Of a stretch of 64,000 bases of DNA, positions 17,107 through 25,678 are shown piece after piece. Each line of letters begins with the position of its first letter. Position 1 is the first letter of the stretch. The stretch is from Flavobacterium sp. DG2-3 (GTDB lineage Bacteria; Bacteroidota; Bacteroidia; Flavobacteriales; Flavobacteriaceae). Where the stretch lies: contig NZ_JAVAMB010000003.1 of NCBI RefSeq assembly GCF_030730925.1, forward strand, positions 270,672 through 334,671. Direction: 5' to 3'. The translations under genes and the position numbers were made by a program. The notes below the pieces were generated by a model. That model was not told the origin of the DNA and ran no database searches. It saw nothing but the letters and a program-made list of their open reading frames with translations.

Positions 17107-17739
17107 ATGCCTCTATTTCAAACCATACAATTTAACGAAAACACTAAAATTTTAATTTGGAAGATTACCGAATCTTTTGATGAATTGTACAGTCAGGTTA
17201 CTTTAAAAGAAAAGACGCAGCGAAGACTGGACGGAATGAAATCTGAACTTCACCAACGTGCTTTTTTAAGTGTACGTATGCTGATTCAGGAAATGGGTTT
17301 TACCGATAAAGATTTACATTATGATGAGTTTGGAAAACCATATTTTGACTGTCATAATTATATTTCAATTACGCATTCATACAATTATGCAGCAATAATA
17401 ATAAGTGAAGAAACCGTTGGAATTGATATGGAATTGCAGCGCGAAAAAATCATCAGAATTGCGGATAAATTTACTGATTATGAATGTAATTATCTGGAAC
17501 CGGATTTTACAGAAGAATACATTAAAAAACTAACCGTAATCTGGGGAGCGAAAGAAGCGATTTTTAAAATTAGAAATGAAAAAGGAATCAGTTTTAAAGA
17601 CCATATTTGCGTTGAAGATTTTTCTTTAAACGAAAAACAGACTTCGGCGAGTCTGTATTTTGATGATCTAATTAAAGATTTTGATGTTCACTATCTCGAA
17701 ATCGAGAATTTCACTTTGGTATATGCTTTTGAGAAATAA
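17107..17739 (+). CDS. 4'-phosphopantetheinyl transferase superfamily protein
   Basis: A 210-residue Sfp/HetI-type transferase that would load the CoA-derived phosphopantetheine arm on carrier proteins. The two magnesium-binding signatures are clear: VGIDMEL (about 105-111) and WGAKEAIFKI (about 149-158); SITHSYNYAA is the usual segment before the first. In Flavobacterium this class may serve fatty-acid, flexirubin or secondary-metabolite carriers; no carrier protein gene is adjacent, so the partner is unknown. Confidence 0.92.
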   Translation: MPLFQTIQFNENTKILIWKITESFDELYSQVTLKEKTQRRLDGMKSELHQRAFLSVRMLIQEMGFTDKDLHYDEFGKPYFDCHNYISITHSYNYAAIIISEETVGIDMELQREKIIRIADKFTDYECNYLEPDFTEEYIKKLTVIWGAKEAIFKIRNEKGISFKDHICVEDFSLNEKQTSASLYFDDLIKDFDVHYLEIENFTLVYAFEK

Positions 17740-17751
17740 CCACAAAGCCTG

Positions 17752-17823
17752 GTCATAGCGAGGAACGAAGCAATCCCTTTTGCTGAATCAATATAGTGTC
17801 ATTGCTTCGTTCCTCGCAATGAC
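17752..17823. repeat. Inverted repeat of the GAGGAACGAAGCAAT type
   Basis: Arms of 23 bases (GTCATAGCGAGGAACGAAGC plus 3, and its near-perfect complement) around a 26-base loop, placed between two convergent genes, where it could act as a two-way transcription stop. A lone half copy is at 26733-26755. Confidence 0.85.
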
Positions 17824-17825
17824 AC

Positions 17826-18224
17826 CTAAACCTCACTTTCTTTCTGACGATGCTTAAACATACTCATATACAAAAAAGTACTCATTTTTCTAGCACGTCT
17901 TTTTAGAGTATCGGCATTTTCGCCTTCAAAATATTCATCGATGGTCTGAAACCAATGATTTAGCCAGATTCCGAATTCATTTGCTGTGATTTTTTCGTCA
18001 AAATGCGCATCGACTTCATTATGAACGGCATGCGGATTTCCTTTGTATTTGCGAACACCGAACAGATTGGTTTCCCAAAAATCTGTCAGTTTTTCGAGAT
18101 GCGCTTCCCAATCAGAAATCATTTCATTAAAATAAAAGCCGATTTCTTGATCGGCTCTTATTTTATCGTAGAAATGGTTGACGAGAAAATTTACGTCAGC
18201 TCTATTTTCTATTTGTTTTTTCAC
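17826..18224 (-). CDS. Group III truncated haemoglobin
   Basis: A 132-residue globin of the trHb3 family (2-on-2 fold). Typical features are the FYDKIRAD and FYFNEM opening, the FWETNLFG stretch of the C-E region, the proximal His in the AVHNEVDAHF helix, and the GIWLNHWFQTID helix. These proteins bind oxygen or nitric oxide; a nitrosative-stress role is likely but not proven for the family. Its ATG overlaps the stop of the upstream membrane-protein gene by 4 bases. The unit is preceded by an FNR-like box. Confidence 0.93.
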   Translation of the reverse strand: MKKQIENRADVNFLVNHFYDKIRADQEIGFYFNEMISDWEAHLEKLTDFWETNLFGVRKYKGNPHAVHNEVDAHFDEKITANEFGIWLNHWFQTIDEYFEGENADTLKRRARKMSTFLYMSMFKHRQKESEV

Positions 18225-18508
18225 AGAAATAATGTGTTTATAAGAATAAATGCCACACTTAAAATTGAACTTAGAATTAAAAGATTAAAAACCACTTTAT
18301 GTTTCATTTGTGCCAAAATTGAAGTGTTTACAAATATACAAGCTAAAACAATAATAGCCAGCTGAATCATTTGTGTAATAGAAGTTCCGTTTGCTAAAAC
18401 GTACATTGCAGCAGCGCCTCCTAAACAGCTTTGCCCAATAACTGCCATTGCAGCAGAACCCATATAATTTCTATTGAAAATGTCGAATGTTGTTTGATAT
18501 AGTGTCAT
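18221..18508 (-). CDS. Small membrane protein upstream of truncated haemoglobin
   Basis: From the ATG at 18508 this is a 95-residue protein with three predicted membrane helices (about 18-36, 45-63, 72-92); an upstream in-frame start would add eight residues. A first-helix segment GQSCLGGAA has one conserved-looking Cys. I do not recognise the family. It is translationally coupled (4-base overlap) to the globin, so it may be an inner-membrane partner in oxygen or NO handling. Confidence 0.75.
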   Translation of the reverse strand: MTLYQTTFDIFNRNYMGSAAMAVIGQSCLGGAAAMYVLANGTSITQMIQLAIIVLACIFVNTSILAQMKHKVVFNLLILSSILSVAFILINTLFL

Positions 18509-18529
18509 GATATTCAGATTTTTATATGA

Positions 18530-18578
18530 CAAAGATACGCTCGCATTCGATGTTCATTTTATGATTAAAATCATAAAA
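18530..18578 (-). promoter_or_regulatory. FNR-like box and -7 element of the membrane protein/haemoglobin operon
   Basis: Bases 18557-18578 are a perfect inverted repeat of two 10-base arms (TTTTATGATT) with a 2-base centre, containing TGATtaaaATCA, the FNR/Dnr half-site spacing. The minus-strand -7 box TATCTTTG is at 18530-18537. If transcription starts about 5-7 bases after it, the box is centred near -42 to -45, the class II activator position. Confidence 0.7.
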
Positions 18579-18589
18579 CGGGAACTTTT

Positions 18590-19186
18590 TTATCTGTATA
18601 CTTTTCGATTAATAATCTTTAATTCGCCTTTTTTTTCTAAAGCTTTAATGGCTCTAATAACAGTTTCTACACGCAAACCGGTTAAATCACCAATTTGTTG
18701 CCTAGTAAAATTAATGAGATAGCCATTTTCATCTTTCTGAAAATTGAAATAAGCAATTCCGTGATCGATTAATTTTAAAACACGATGCTCGGGTTCGTGT
18801 GTCGAAATTTCTGCCGCCATTACCGATTTGTAGTACAATCTTTGAGCAAGATTTTCGATTATTTTAATGCTCATTTTTGGGTTTTCTTCTAAAAGTTTCA
18901 TGAAATTTTCTTTTGGAAGAATAAAAATCTCCGAATCTTCTACCGCAATCGCATTTGCAGGATATTTTTGGTTTAGAAATAAAGGAGGTTCTCCAAAAGA
19001 TTGTCCGTTATAGAATATTCCTTGGATAAATTCACGTCCGTCATCATTATAATTACTCATTTTGACTTCGCCAGAAATGATCTGATAATAGTGTAATGGC
19101 AGATTTCCTTCTTCGAAAATTATATCGTTTCGATCGAAAGATTTTCTGGTTGCGCCATATTTTTCTAATAAATCAACTGTAATCAT
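18590..19186 (-). CDS. Crp/Fnr-family transcriptional regulator without cysteines
   Basis: A 198-residue regulator: cyclic-nucleotide-binding-type sensor barrel (about 15-115), long dimer helix, and HTH at about 160-185 (RQQIGDLTGLRVETVIRAIK). The recognition helix VETVIR is close to FNR's VETISR. There is no cysteine anywhere in the protein, so it cannot hold an FNR-type iron-sulphur cluster; haem, NO through haem, or another ligand are alternatives. It lies just upstream of the operon that carries an FNR-like box, which is its most likely target. Confidence 0.92.
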   Translation of the reverse strand: MITVDLLEKYGATRKSFDRNDIIFEEGNLPLHYYQIISGEVKMSNYNDDGREFIQGIFYNGQSFGEPPLFLNQKYPANAIAVEDSEIFILPKENFMKLLEENPKMSIKIIENLAQRLYYKSVMAAEISTHEPEHRVLKLIDHGIAYFNFQKDENGYLINFTRQQIGDLTGLRVETVIRAIKALEKKGELKIINRKVYR

Positions 19187-19279
19187 AATGTATCATTTAC
19201 GTTATCAAAAACGTTAGACAAATATAATTCATTCAAAATAGTTCTTCGACATTAAAAAACTTTTACTTTTACACCCGCA

Positions 19280-20008
19280 ATGCAAGAACAAATACTCACT
19301 ATTAGACAACAGATTGTAGAGGCTAAAAGTAATGGTCAGAAACTATTGGCTGTACTTTTAGATCCTGACAAAATTGTACTGGAAAATGTAGCTCATTTAA
19401 TTGAGAAAATTAATCAGTCTCCTGCTACTCATATTTTTGTGGGCGGAAGTATTGTTCAAAACAATATTCTGGAAGAGTTGATTTCGGATTTAAAACAGAA
19501 AACCAACCTGCCTGTACTATTATTTCCTGGAGATCCTTCACAGATTTCACCAAAAGCAGATGGTATTTTATTTTTATCATTATTGTCAGGCCGAAATCCA
19601 GATTATTTGATAGAATATCAGGTTCAAGCAGCGCCGATTCTGAAAAAAACAAATCTTGAAGTAATTTCTACAGGATATATTTTAATTGAAAGTGGCAATG
19701 AAACGGCCGTTGCGCGTGTTAGCAAAACAAAACCTTTAAGTCGAGAAAATCTTGATTTGGTTCTGGCAACAGCTCAGGCGGGAGAAATGTTAGGCAATCA
19801 ATTGATTTATTTAGAAGCAGGAAGCGGTGCCAAACAGCCAGTGCCAACGGAAATGATCGAGCTGATTTCTCAAAATATAGAAATTCCTGTTATTGTTGGT
19901 GGAGGAATCGTAGATTTGCACGGAATTCAAAAAGCGTATAATGCTGGGGCAGATTTGGTTGTTATTGGAACAGCTTTTGAAAACAACAGTCATTTTTTTG
20001 AAAAATAA
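19280..20008 (+). CDS. Geranylgeranylglyceryl/heptaprenylglyceryl phosphate synthase (PcrB family)
   Basis: A 242-residue TIM-barrel prenyltransferase that joins sn-glycerol-1-phosphate to a polyprenyl diphosphate. Signs are LLDPDK (about 27-32), HIFVGGS, the GYILIESG stretch, LEAGSGA (about 179-185) and IVGGGI (about 201-206), the phosphate-binding loops. Enzymes of this kind in Flavobacteria belong to the group II GGGPS branch; the physiological product in bacteria is not settled. It starts a plus-strand run with pnuC and the kinase fusion (20 bases to pnuC). Confidence 0.93.
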   Translation: MQEQILTIRQQIVEAKSNGQKLLAVLLDPDKIVLENVAHLIEKINQSPATHIFVGGSIVQNNILEELISDLKQKTNLPVLLFPGDPSQISPKADGILFLSLLSGRNPDYLIEYQVQAAPILKKTNLEVISTGYILIESGNETAVARVSKTKPLSRENLDLVLATAQAGEMLGNQLIYLEAGSGAKQPVPTEMIELISQNIEIPVIVGGGIVDLHGIQKAYNAGADLVVIGTAFENNSHFFEK

Positions 20009-20028
20009 ACGCCAAATACCACATTTTC

Positions 20029-20652
20029 ATGATAGACTTTTTTTTAGACAGTTATAAAAATGCCCCACTATGGCATATAGCTTTAGAGTTTTTAGTTTTC
20101 GTATGTGGAATTTTAAGCGTTTGGTTTGCGAAAAAAGAAAACATTTGGGTATATCCAACAGGATTAATTGCTACTGTCATATCAGTTTATCTGCTTTATG
20201 TAGCGGGTTATATAGGTGATATGATTATTAATGCTTATTTTTCTATAATGAGTATTTACGGCTGGTATGTTTGGGCAAAAGGAGGAACGGTAGAAGATAA
20301 CTTGCCAATTACCCGTACAAATTTTAATGAAAAAATAATCGGAATCTTACTGTTTATTGTTACGGTTTTTGTAGTTTTCGGCATTTATAAATATTTTGAT
20401 TACGAAATTCATCCTGACAATTATGTAGATATGATTTCGTCAGGAATATTTTTTGCTGGGATGTGGTATATGGCCAGAAAAAAAATAGAAAACTGGACAC
20501 TTTGGATTATTGGTGATATTATTGTTGTACCTCTTTATGCTTATCGCGGCTTAGGGATGCTGTCACTTCAGTATATAATTTTTACAATTTTGGCTATTTC
20601 AGCTTATTTAGAATGGAGAAAGATCTTAGACAGCAAAAAACAACTATCATAA
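20029..20652 (+). CDS. pnuC: PnuC-type nicotinamide riboside transporter
   Basis: A 207-residue membrane protein with about seven helices. The WVYPTGLIATVIS segment and YGWYVWAKGG match the PnuC family, which carries vitamin B precursors by facilitated diffusion. Because the next gene starts with a NadR-like ribosyl kinase domain and overlaps this one by 40 bases, the substrate is most likely nicotinamide riboside; phosphorylation would trap it. No riboswitch stands before it, which argues against the thiamine-importing branch (PnuT). Confidence 0.9.
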   Translation: MIDFFLDSYKNAPLWHIALEFLVFVCGILSVWFAKKENIWVYPTGLIATVISVYLLYVAGYIGDMIINAYFSIMSIYGWYVWAKGGTVEDNLPITRTNFNEKIIGILLFIVTVFVVFGIYKYFDYEIHPDNYVDMISSGIFFAGMWYMARKKIENWTLWIIGDIIVVPLYAYRGLGMLSLQYIIFTILAISAYLEWRKILDSKKQLS

Positions 20653-22727
20653 AAATTGCTTTGTTTGGACCTGAAAGTACAGGGAAAACAACCTTAGCAA
20701 AACAGCTTGCAGAGTATTACGAAACCGAATGGGTTCCTGAGTTTGCACGCGACTACTTACAAGAAAAATGGGAAGAAAATAAGCATATTTGTGTAGCTGA
20801 TGATATGATGCCAATTGCTTACGGGCAGACTGCATTAGAAAACGAAAAATTAGCTACCGCAAATAAATACTTGTTTTGTGATACCAACTTAATGGTTACC
20901 AAGGTGTTTTCTGAAATGTATTACGGTTTTTGTGATCCACTTTTAAATGAAGCGGCGTTGAAACACGAATACGATTTGTTTTTCTTGACAGATATTGATG
21001 TTCCTTGGGAAAAAGACGATATTCGAGATACTCCTGAAGGCAGAGAAACAGTATTTTCGGTCTTTAAACAAACTTTAATTGATACTAAAAAACCTTTTAT
21101 AACATTATCGGGAGATAAGGAATGTAGATTGGCAAAGGCAACTTCGATTATTAATAATCTGACCATAGCTAAGGAAAAAGGTTTTTCGTCAAATGATTTC
21201 GTAGAAATTTATAATCATGGAACCGATTTTGAAAATGTTTTCAAGCAATTGGAAATTTTTAAAAACGGAATTCCAAAAAGTAATTTGATAAGTCCGGCTA
21301 CAGTCAATAATGGAATTTTGAGTCTTTCTGAAGCTGAATTCCAAGAAAAAGCTTCTTTTTATGATATTCATAAATCAGAATTTAAACTAAAAAAGTTTGT
21401 GCCTGCTTCTGGTGCTGCAAGTAGAATGTTTAAATTTTTGACTGCTTTTCTAAATGATTTTGATATCAATAAAGAAACTATCAATGCTTATATCAATAGA
21501 ACGAAAGATCGTGAACTTCCTATTTTTATAGTGGCTATGGAGAAGTTTCCGTTTTTTAAAGAAGTCGATAAAAAACTGAGAGAAATTTATCCTGATTTTG
21601 AATCTTTAGAAAGAGATTACAAAAACTATTATTTCATAAAAACAGTATTATCTCCAGACTATTTTGATTTTGCAAACAAACCAAAAGCAGTTTTGCCTTT
21701 TCATGAATATAAAACTCATATTGCAATTCCCATAGAAGAACATTTAAACGAATGTGTGCATTATGCCACTTCTGGAGAAGTATCAAATCTGCATTTTACT
21801 GTTTCTGAAGCGCATCAAAGTCTGTTTGAAGAGTCGGTTTTGAAACTAAAAGATGATATTGAAGCATTGTCTCAAACGAAGATTAATGTTTCTTATTCTT
21901 ATCAAAGTAAAAAAACAGATTCTGTAAATGTTGACTTAAAAAATAAACTCGTAAGAGATAAAAACGATAAATTAGTTTTTAGACCTGGTGGGCATGGAGC
22001 TTTGATTGATAATTTAAACCAGCTTGATTCTGATATTATTTTTGTTAAGAATATTGATAATGTAATTCAGAATCATATTGATGAGATTACCTTATACAAG
22101 AAGGCTTTGGCGGGAATTTTAATAACGATTCAGCAAAAAGTTTTTGGCTATTTACAAGCAATAGAAAAAAAGGAAATTCAGAAAGAAGAAATTACCGAAA
22201 TTACGAGCTTTCTAAAAGAAAAACTAAATACAGATTTATCTAGCGACTTCAATAAATTTACTTTAGAAAATCAAATTGAAAAAATCAAAGAGCTTCTAGA
22301 TAGACCAATTCGTGTTTGTGGAATGGTTAAAAACGAAGGTGAACCAGGTGGCGGGCCGTTTTGGGTTATGAATGATAAGGGAGTGACTTCTCTTCAAATT
22401 GTAGAAACTTCGCAAGTTGATTTGTCAAATAAAAAACAACAGGAAATCTTAGCTGAAGCAACACATTTTAATCCCGTAGATTTGGTTTGCGGTATTAAAA
22501 ATTATAAAAACGAAAAGTTCGATTTATTACAATTTGTAGATCAGAACGCAGGTTTTATTGTGGAGAAAAGCGTTGACGGGAAAACAGTGAGAAGTTATGA
22601 ACTGCCAGGATTATGGAATGGTTCAATGGCCAATTGGCTAACTATTTTTGTAGCGGTTCCGCTGATTACTTTTAATCCGGTAAAAACAGTAAATGATTTA
22701 TTGAAAGCGGCACATCAGCCACAATAA
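20613..22727 (+). CDS. NadR-like nicotinamide riboside kinase fused to DUF4301
   Basis: One uninterrupted 704-residue frame. Residues about 12-185 are a NadR-type P-loop kinase: Walker A GPESTGKTT (19-27), EFARDYL, the FCDTNL strand, and the DIRDTPEGR lid. Residues about 190-700 match DUF4301, with PASGAASRMFKFL, RPGGHGALI and GEPGGGPFW as striking glycine motifs. The start overlaps pnuC by 40 bases. The first half should phosphorylate nicotinamide riboside brought by PnuC; the second half has no known function, but glycine-rich loops suggest a nucleotide- or sugar-phosphate enzyme. A frameshift joining two genes is unlikely because the frame has no gap or odd linker. Confidence 0.85.
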   Translation: MEKDLRQQKTTIIKIALFGPESTGKTTLAKQLAEYYETEWVPEFARDYLQEKWEENKHICVADDMMPIAYGQTALENEKLATANKYLFCDTNLMVTKVFSEMYYGFCDPLLNEAALKHEYDLFFLTDIDVPWEKDDIRDTPEGRETVFSVFKQTLIDTKKPFITLSGDKECRLAKATSIINNLTIAKEKGFSSNDFVEIYNHGTDFENVFKQLEIFKNGIPKSNLISPATVNNGILSLSEAEFQEKASFYDIHKSEFKLKKFVPASGAASRMFKFLTAFLNDFDINKETINAYINRTKDRELPIFIVAMEKFPFFKEVDKKLREIYPDFESLERDYKNYYFIKTVLSPDYFDFANKPKAVLPFHEYKTHIAIPIEEHLNECVHYATSGEVSNLHFTVSEAHQSLFEESVLKLKDDIEALSQTKINVSYSYQSKKTDSVNVDLKNKLVRDKNDKLVFRPGGHGALIDNLNQLDSDIIFVKNIDNVIQNHIDEITLYKKALAGILITIQQKVFGYLQAIEKKEIQKEEITEITSFLKEKLNTDLSSDFNKFTLENQIEKIKELLDRPIRVCGMVKNEGEPGGGPFWVMNDKGVTSLQIVETSQVDLSNKKQQEILAEATHFNPVDLVCGIKNYKNEKFDLLQFVDQNAGFIVEKSVDGKTVRSYELPGLWNGSMANWLTIFVAVPLITFNPVKTVNDLLKAAHQPQ

Positions 22728-22728
22728 T

Positions 22729-23133
22729 ATGGACGCAGAAAAAATCATATCAGAATTAAGCTTTAAGGCTGTACGCAGCAGTGGATCGGGCGGGCAAAAC
22801 GTGAATAAAGTTTCGTCAAAAGTAGTTTTGAATTTTGATTTGAATGCTTCTCAAGCTTTATCTGATGAAGAAAAATTGCTTTTACAAGAAAACATATCAG
22901 CAAGATTAACTTCAGAAAATATTCTGATTTTAAATTGTGACGAAGACCGAAGCCAGCTTAAAAACAAAGAAATTGTAACGAAACGATTTCTCGAAATCAT
23001 CAAAAAAGGACTTTATGTCCCGAAAGTTAGAAAGGCTACAAAAGTTCCGAAAGCGGTAATTAAAAAGAGAATTAAAGATAAAAAGAATGTGTCTGATCTG
23101 AAACAATCTCGAAAGAAGCCAAATATAGATTAA
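22729..23133 (+). CDS. arfB: Alternative ribosome-rescue factor / peptidyl-tRNA hydrolase ArfB
   Basis: A 134-residue release-factor-like protein. The catalytic GGQ is at 21-23 in SGSGGQNVNK, and the C-terminus is a Lys/Arg-rich tail (about 100-134) that in ArfB enters the mRNA channel of stalled ribosomes. There is no codon-recognition domain, as expected. It begins one base after the stop of the kinase/DUF4301 gene and ends the operon-like run. Confidence 0.93.
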   Translation: MDAEKIISELSFKAVRSSGSGGQNVNKVSSKVVLNFDLNASQALSDEEKLLLQENISARLTSENILILNCDEDRSQLKNKEIVTKRFLEIIKKGLYVPKVRKATKVPKAVIKKRIKDKKNVSDLKQSRKKPNID

Positions 23134-23257
23134 ATTCAAAGAAGAAATTCCAATTTTTTAAATTCCAAATTCCAAAAACTCACCTAAATGGTTTTCTATT
23201 GGAATTTGGAATTTATTTTTTGGAGATTTTGCCTATAAACGTTTTTGGAATTTGGGA

Positions 23258-23289
23258 TTTGATTTTTGGAATTTTTAACATTACATTTG
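23258..23289 (+). promoter_or_regulatory. Promoter of the thiamine-type TonB receptor
   Basis: TTTG at 23258-23261, 20 bases, then TACATTTG at 23282-23289. The TPP aptamer begins within about 8 bases of it. Upstream, 23140-23257 carries TTGGAATTT-type repeats only. Confidence 0.65.
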
Positions 23290-23295
23290 CACTGT

Positions 23296-23376
23296 CTCAA
23301 AGGGGTGCTCTAAATAACGAGCTGAGATCATACCCAAAGAACCTGAGCGAGTAATGTTGCTAAGGGAAAAAACGAC
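23296..23376 (+). promoter_or_regulatory. TPP riboswitch (THI element) of the TonB receptor gene
   Basis: The conserved TPP aptamer words are present in order: GGGGTGCT, CTGAGATCATACCC (23322-23335) and GAACCTGA (23339-23346), closing with TAAGGGA. About 90 bases separate it from the ATG. High TPP should reduce synthesis of the receptor; how the platform works is not evident. Confidence 0.95.
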
Positions 23377-23468
23377 ACTATTGAGCGTGCACACTTTATT
23401 TTGTCGTGAAACACATTTATTAATTTAACAAAAGAATAATTCCCCCTTTTATTCGTAATTTTTTACGA

Positions 23469-25628
23469 ATGAAAAATTTATTTAAAGGTACTAAGGTGCT
23501 AAGTTGCAAAGGTTCTAAGGTTCATAAATTTAGAGCCAAATCTATTTTCTATTCTCTATTCTCTATTTTCTTTACTCTATTCTCTTTTGCGCAACAGCAA
23601 GATTCTACCAAAGTCAATCAGCTTGACGATGTTCTGGTTTCTGCAGTTCGTGTTACCTCAAAAACTCCAGTGAGTTTTAGTAATATGGATAAAAAAGAAA
23701 TTAAATACAGAAATTTAGGTCAGGACATTCCTGTTCTGATGAATTACCTTCCTTCAGTTGTAACAACTTCTGATGCAGGAAATGGTTTTGGATATACCGG
23801 AATTCGTGTCCGCGGAAGCGATGCAACACGTGTAAACGTAACCATAAACGGAATTCCGTACAACGATGCTGAAAGCCAAGGTACATTTTGGGTAAACATG
23901 CCCGATTTTGCTTCTTCTGTAGAAAGTCTTCAGTTACAGCGCGGAGTTGGGACATCAACAAATGGTGCAGGTGCTTTCGGAGCGAGTTTAAACATGCTTA
24001 CAGACAGTTATGCTAGCAAAGCAACAGGTGAAATTTCAAGTTCAGCTGGATCATTCAACAGTTTAAAAAATACTGTAAAATTTAGCACAGGATTATTAAA
24101 TGATCATTTTGAAATTGCGGGGCGTTTGTCTGCTATGAAATCTGATGGTTATGTAGATCGTGCAAGCTCAGATTTAAAATCGTATTTTCTTCAAGGAACT
24201 TATGTGGGTAAAACCACTTTGATTAAAGCTTTGGTTTTTGGAGGCGCTCAGACAACCTACCAATCTTGGAACGGAATTGATGGAGAAACCCTAAATAAGA
24301 ATCGTACGTTTAATTCGGCAGGTATGTATACTGATGAAGCAGGAAATGTTCGTTTTTATGATAATGAAACCGATAATTACAATCAAGATCATTACCAGTT
24401 GCATTGGAGCGAATCTATTTCTGATAAATGGAGTACAAACTTTGCTTTGCATTATACAAAAGGAAAAGGTTATTTCGAAAATTATAAAGAAGATGCCGAT
24501 ATGGCCGATTATAATTTGGATCCGGTCGGAGCTGTAACCACAACAGATTTAATTCGCCAAAAATGGTTGGATAATGATTTTTACGGAACTACTTTTTCTG
24601 CCAAATATAAAACAGAGAAATTAGACGTTATTTTAGGCGGTGGCTGGAACAAATATGAAGGAGATCATTTCGGAAAAGTAATCTGGGCTAGATATGCTTC
24701 TCAATCTGAAAAGGATGATCATTATTATGATGATTACTCTGCAAAAACAGATGGCAATATTTTCGCGAAAGCGAATTATCAGTTTACAGAAAAGTTGAGT
24801 TTTTATGGAGATTTGCAATATAGAAGAGTTACTTACAAAGCCAATAGCATAGAAACCGGTTTGGTTGATGATGATTTTAATTTCTTCAACCCAAAAGCAG
24901 GTTTAAACTATGCTTTTACTCAAAATAGCACTTTGTATTTTTCTTATGCAAGAGCCAATCGCGAACCAAACAGAACCGATTATGAAGGTGGAAATGTAAA
25001 ACCAGAAAAACTAAATGATTTTGAATTAGGGTGGAGATTTAATACAGAGAAATTTCAATTGAATTCAAACCTATATTATATGGGATACAAAGATCAGTTG
25101 ATTTTAACGGGAAGATTAGACGATGTTGGTGCGCCAATTCGTGCTAATACCGAAAAAAGCTATCGTTTAGGTTTTGAGTTTGATGCAACAATTGCACTTT
25201 CAGAGAAATTTACTTTAAGACCAAACTTTACTTTAAGCAGCAACAAAAATGTTGATTTGGCTGTTGATGGCGAATATTACGGAACAACAAAAATCGCCTA
25301 TTCTCCAGAAGTTATTGCAGGAAACATTATAGTCTATAAACCTATTTCAGGATTATATCTTTCGTTATTACAAAAATATGTTGGCGAACAATACATGAAT
25401 AATATCGAATTGCCAGCAGCAAAACTGGCAGATTATTTTGTAAACGATTTTAATGCTTCTTACGAAATAAAGCCAAACAAGATTTTCAAATCGATTACGA
25501 TTACTGCTTTAGTAAATAATATTTTCGATAAAAAATATGTTTCAAATGGCGCAATGTGGGATGTTTATCCATACTACTATCCGCAAGCGGGAACAAACTT
25601 CTTAATTGGTTTGAGTTTGAAATTTTAA
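23469..25628 (+). CDS. TonB-dependent outer-membrane receptor, probably for thiamine compounds
   Basis: A 719-residue receptor with plug domain (about 50-165; IRVRGSDATRVNVTINGIPYND is split between the two plug strands) and a beta-barrel ending in the aromatic LIGLSLKF. It stands behind a TPP riboswitch, as do the receptors proposed by comparative genomics to import thiamine in Bacteroidetes; transport has not been shown here. The signal peptide is odd: 18 basic residues before the hydrophobic core are encoded by an AAGGT(G/T)CTAAG-type repeat, and the core by CTCTATT repeats. It is followed by a strong terminator. Confidence 0.92.
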   Translation: MKNLFKGTKVLSCKGSKVHKFRAKSIFYSLFSIFFTLFSFAQQQDSTKVNQLDDVLVSAVRVTSKTPVSFSNMDKKEIKYRNLGQDIPVLMNYLPSVVTTSDAGNGFGYTGIRVRGSDATRVNVTINGIPYNDAESQGTFWVNMPDFASSVESLQLQRGVGTSTNGAGAFGASLNMLTDSYASKATGEISSSAGSFNSLKNTVKFSTGLLNDHFEIAGRLSAMKSDGYVDRASSDLKSYFLQGTYVGKTTLIKALVFGGAQTTYQSWNGIDGETLNKNRTFNSAGMYTDEAGNVRFYDNETDNYNQDHYQLHWSESISDKWSTNFALHYTKGKGYFENYKEDADMADYNLDPVGAVTTTDLIRQKWLDNDFYGTTFSAKYKTEKLDVILGGGWNKYEGDHFGKVIWARYASQSEKDDHYYDDYSAKTDGNIFAKANYQFTEKLSFYGDLQYRRVTYKANSIETGLVDDDFNFFNPKAGLNYAFTQNSTLYFSYARANREPNRTDYEGGNVKPEKLNDFELGWRFNTEKFQLNSNLYYMGYKDQLILTGRLDDVGAPIRANTEKSYRLGFEFDATIALSEKFTLRPNFTLSSNKNVDLAVDGEYYGTTKIAYSPEVIAGNIIVYKPISGLYLSLLQKYVGEQYMNNIELPAAKLADYFVNDFNASYEIKPNKIFKSITITALVNNIFDKKYVSNGAMWDVYPYYYPQAGTNFLIGLSLKF
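23484..23523 (+). repeat. AAGGTNCTAAG repeat inside the receptor's signal peptide
   Basis: Four related units (AAAGGTACT, AAGGTGCT, AAGTTGC, AAAGGTTCT) stand in tandem and encode Lys/Gly/Ser-rich residues 6-18. Bases 23550-23588 continue with CTCTATT units. This is the vocabulary of intergenic repeats. Confidence 0.7.
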
Positions 25629-25641
25629 TAAATCAAGACAC

Positions 25642-25676
25642 AAAAAAAGCCTGAAAATTATTTTCAGGCTTTTTTG
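25642..25676. terminator. Two-way terminator between the receptor and the lipoprotein
   Basis: Stem GCCTGAAAA / TTTTCAGGC with a 3-base loop, A-run on the left and T-run on the right, between two convergent genes. Confidence 0.92.
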
Positions 25677-25678
25677 TT

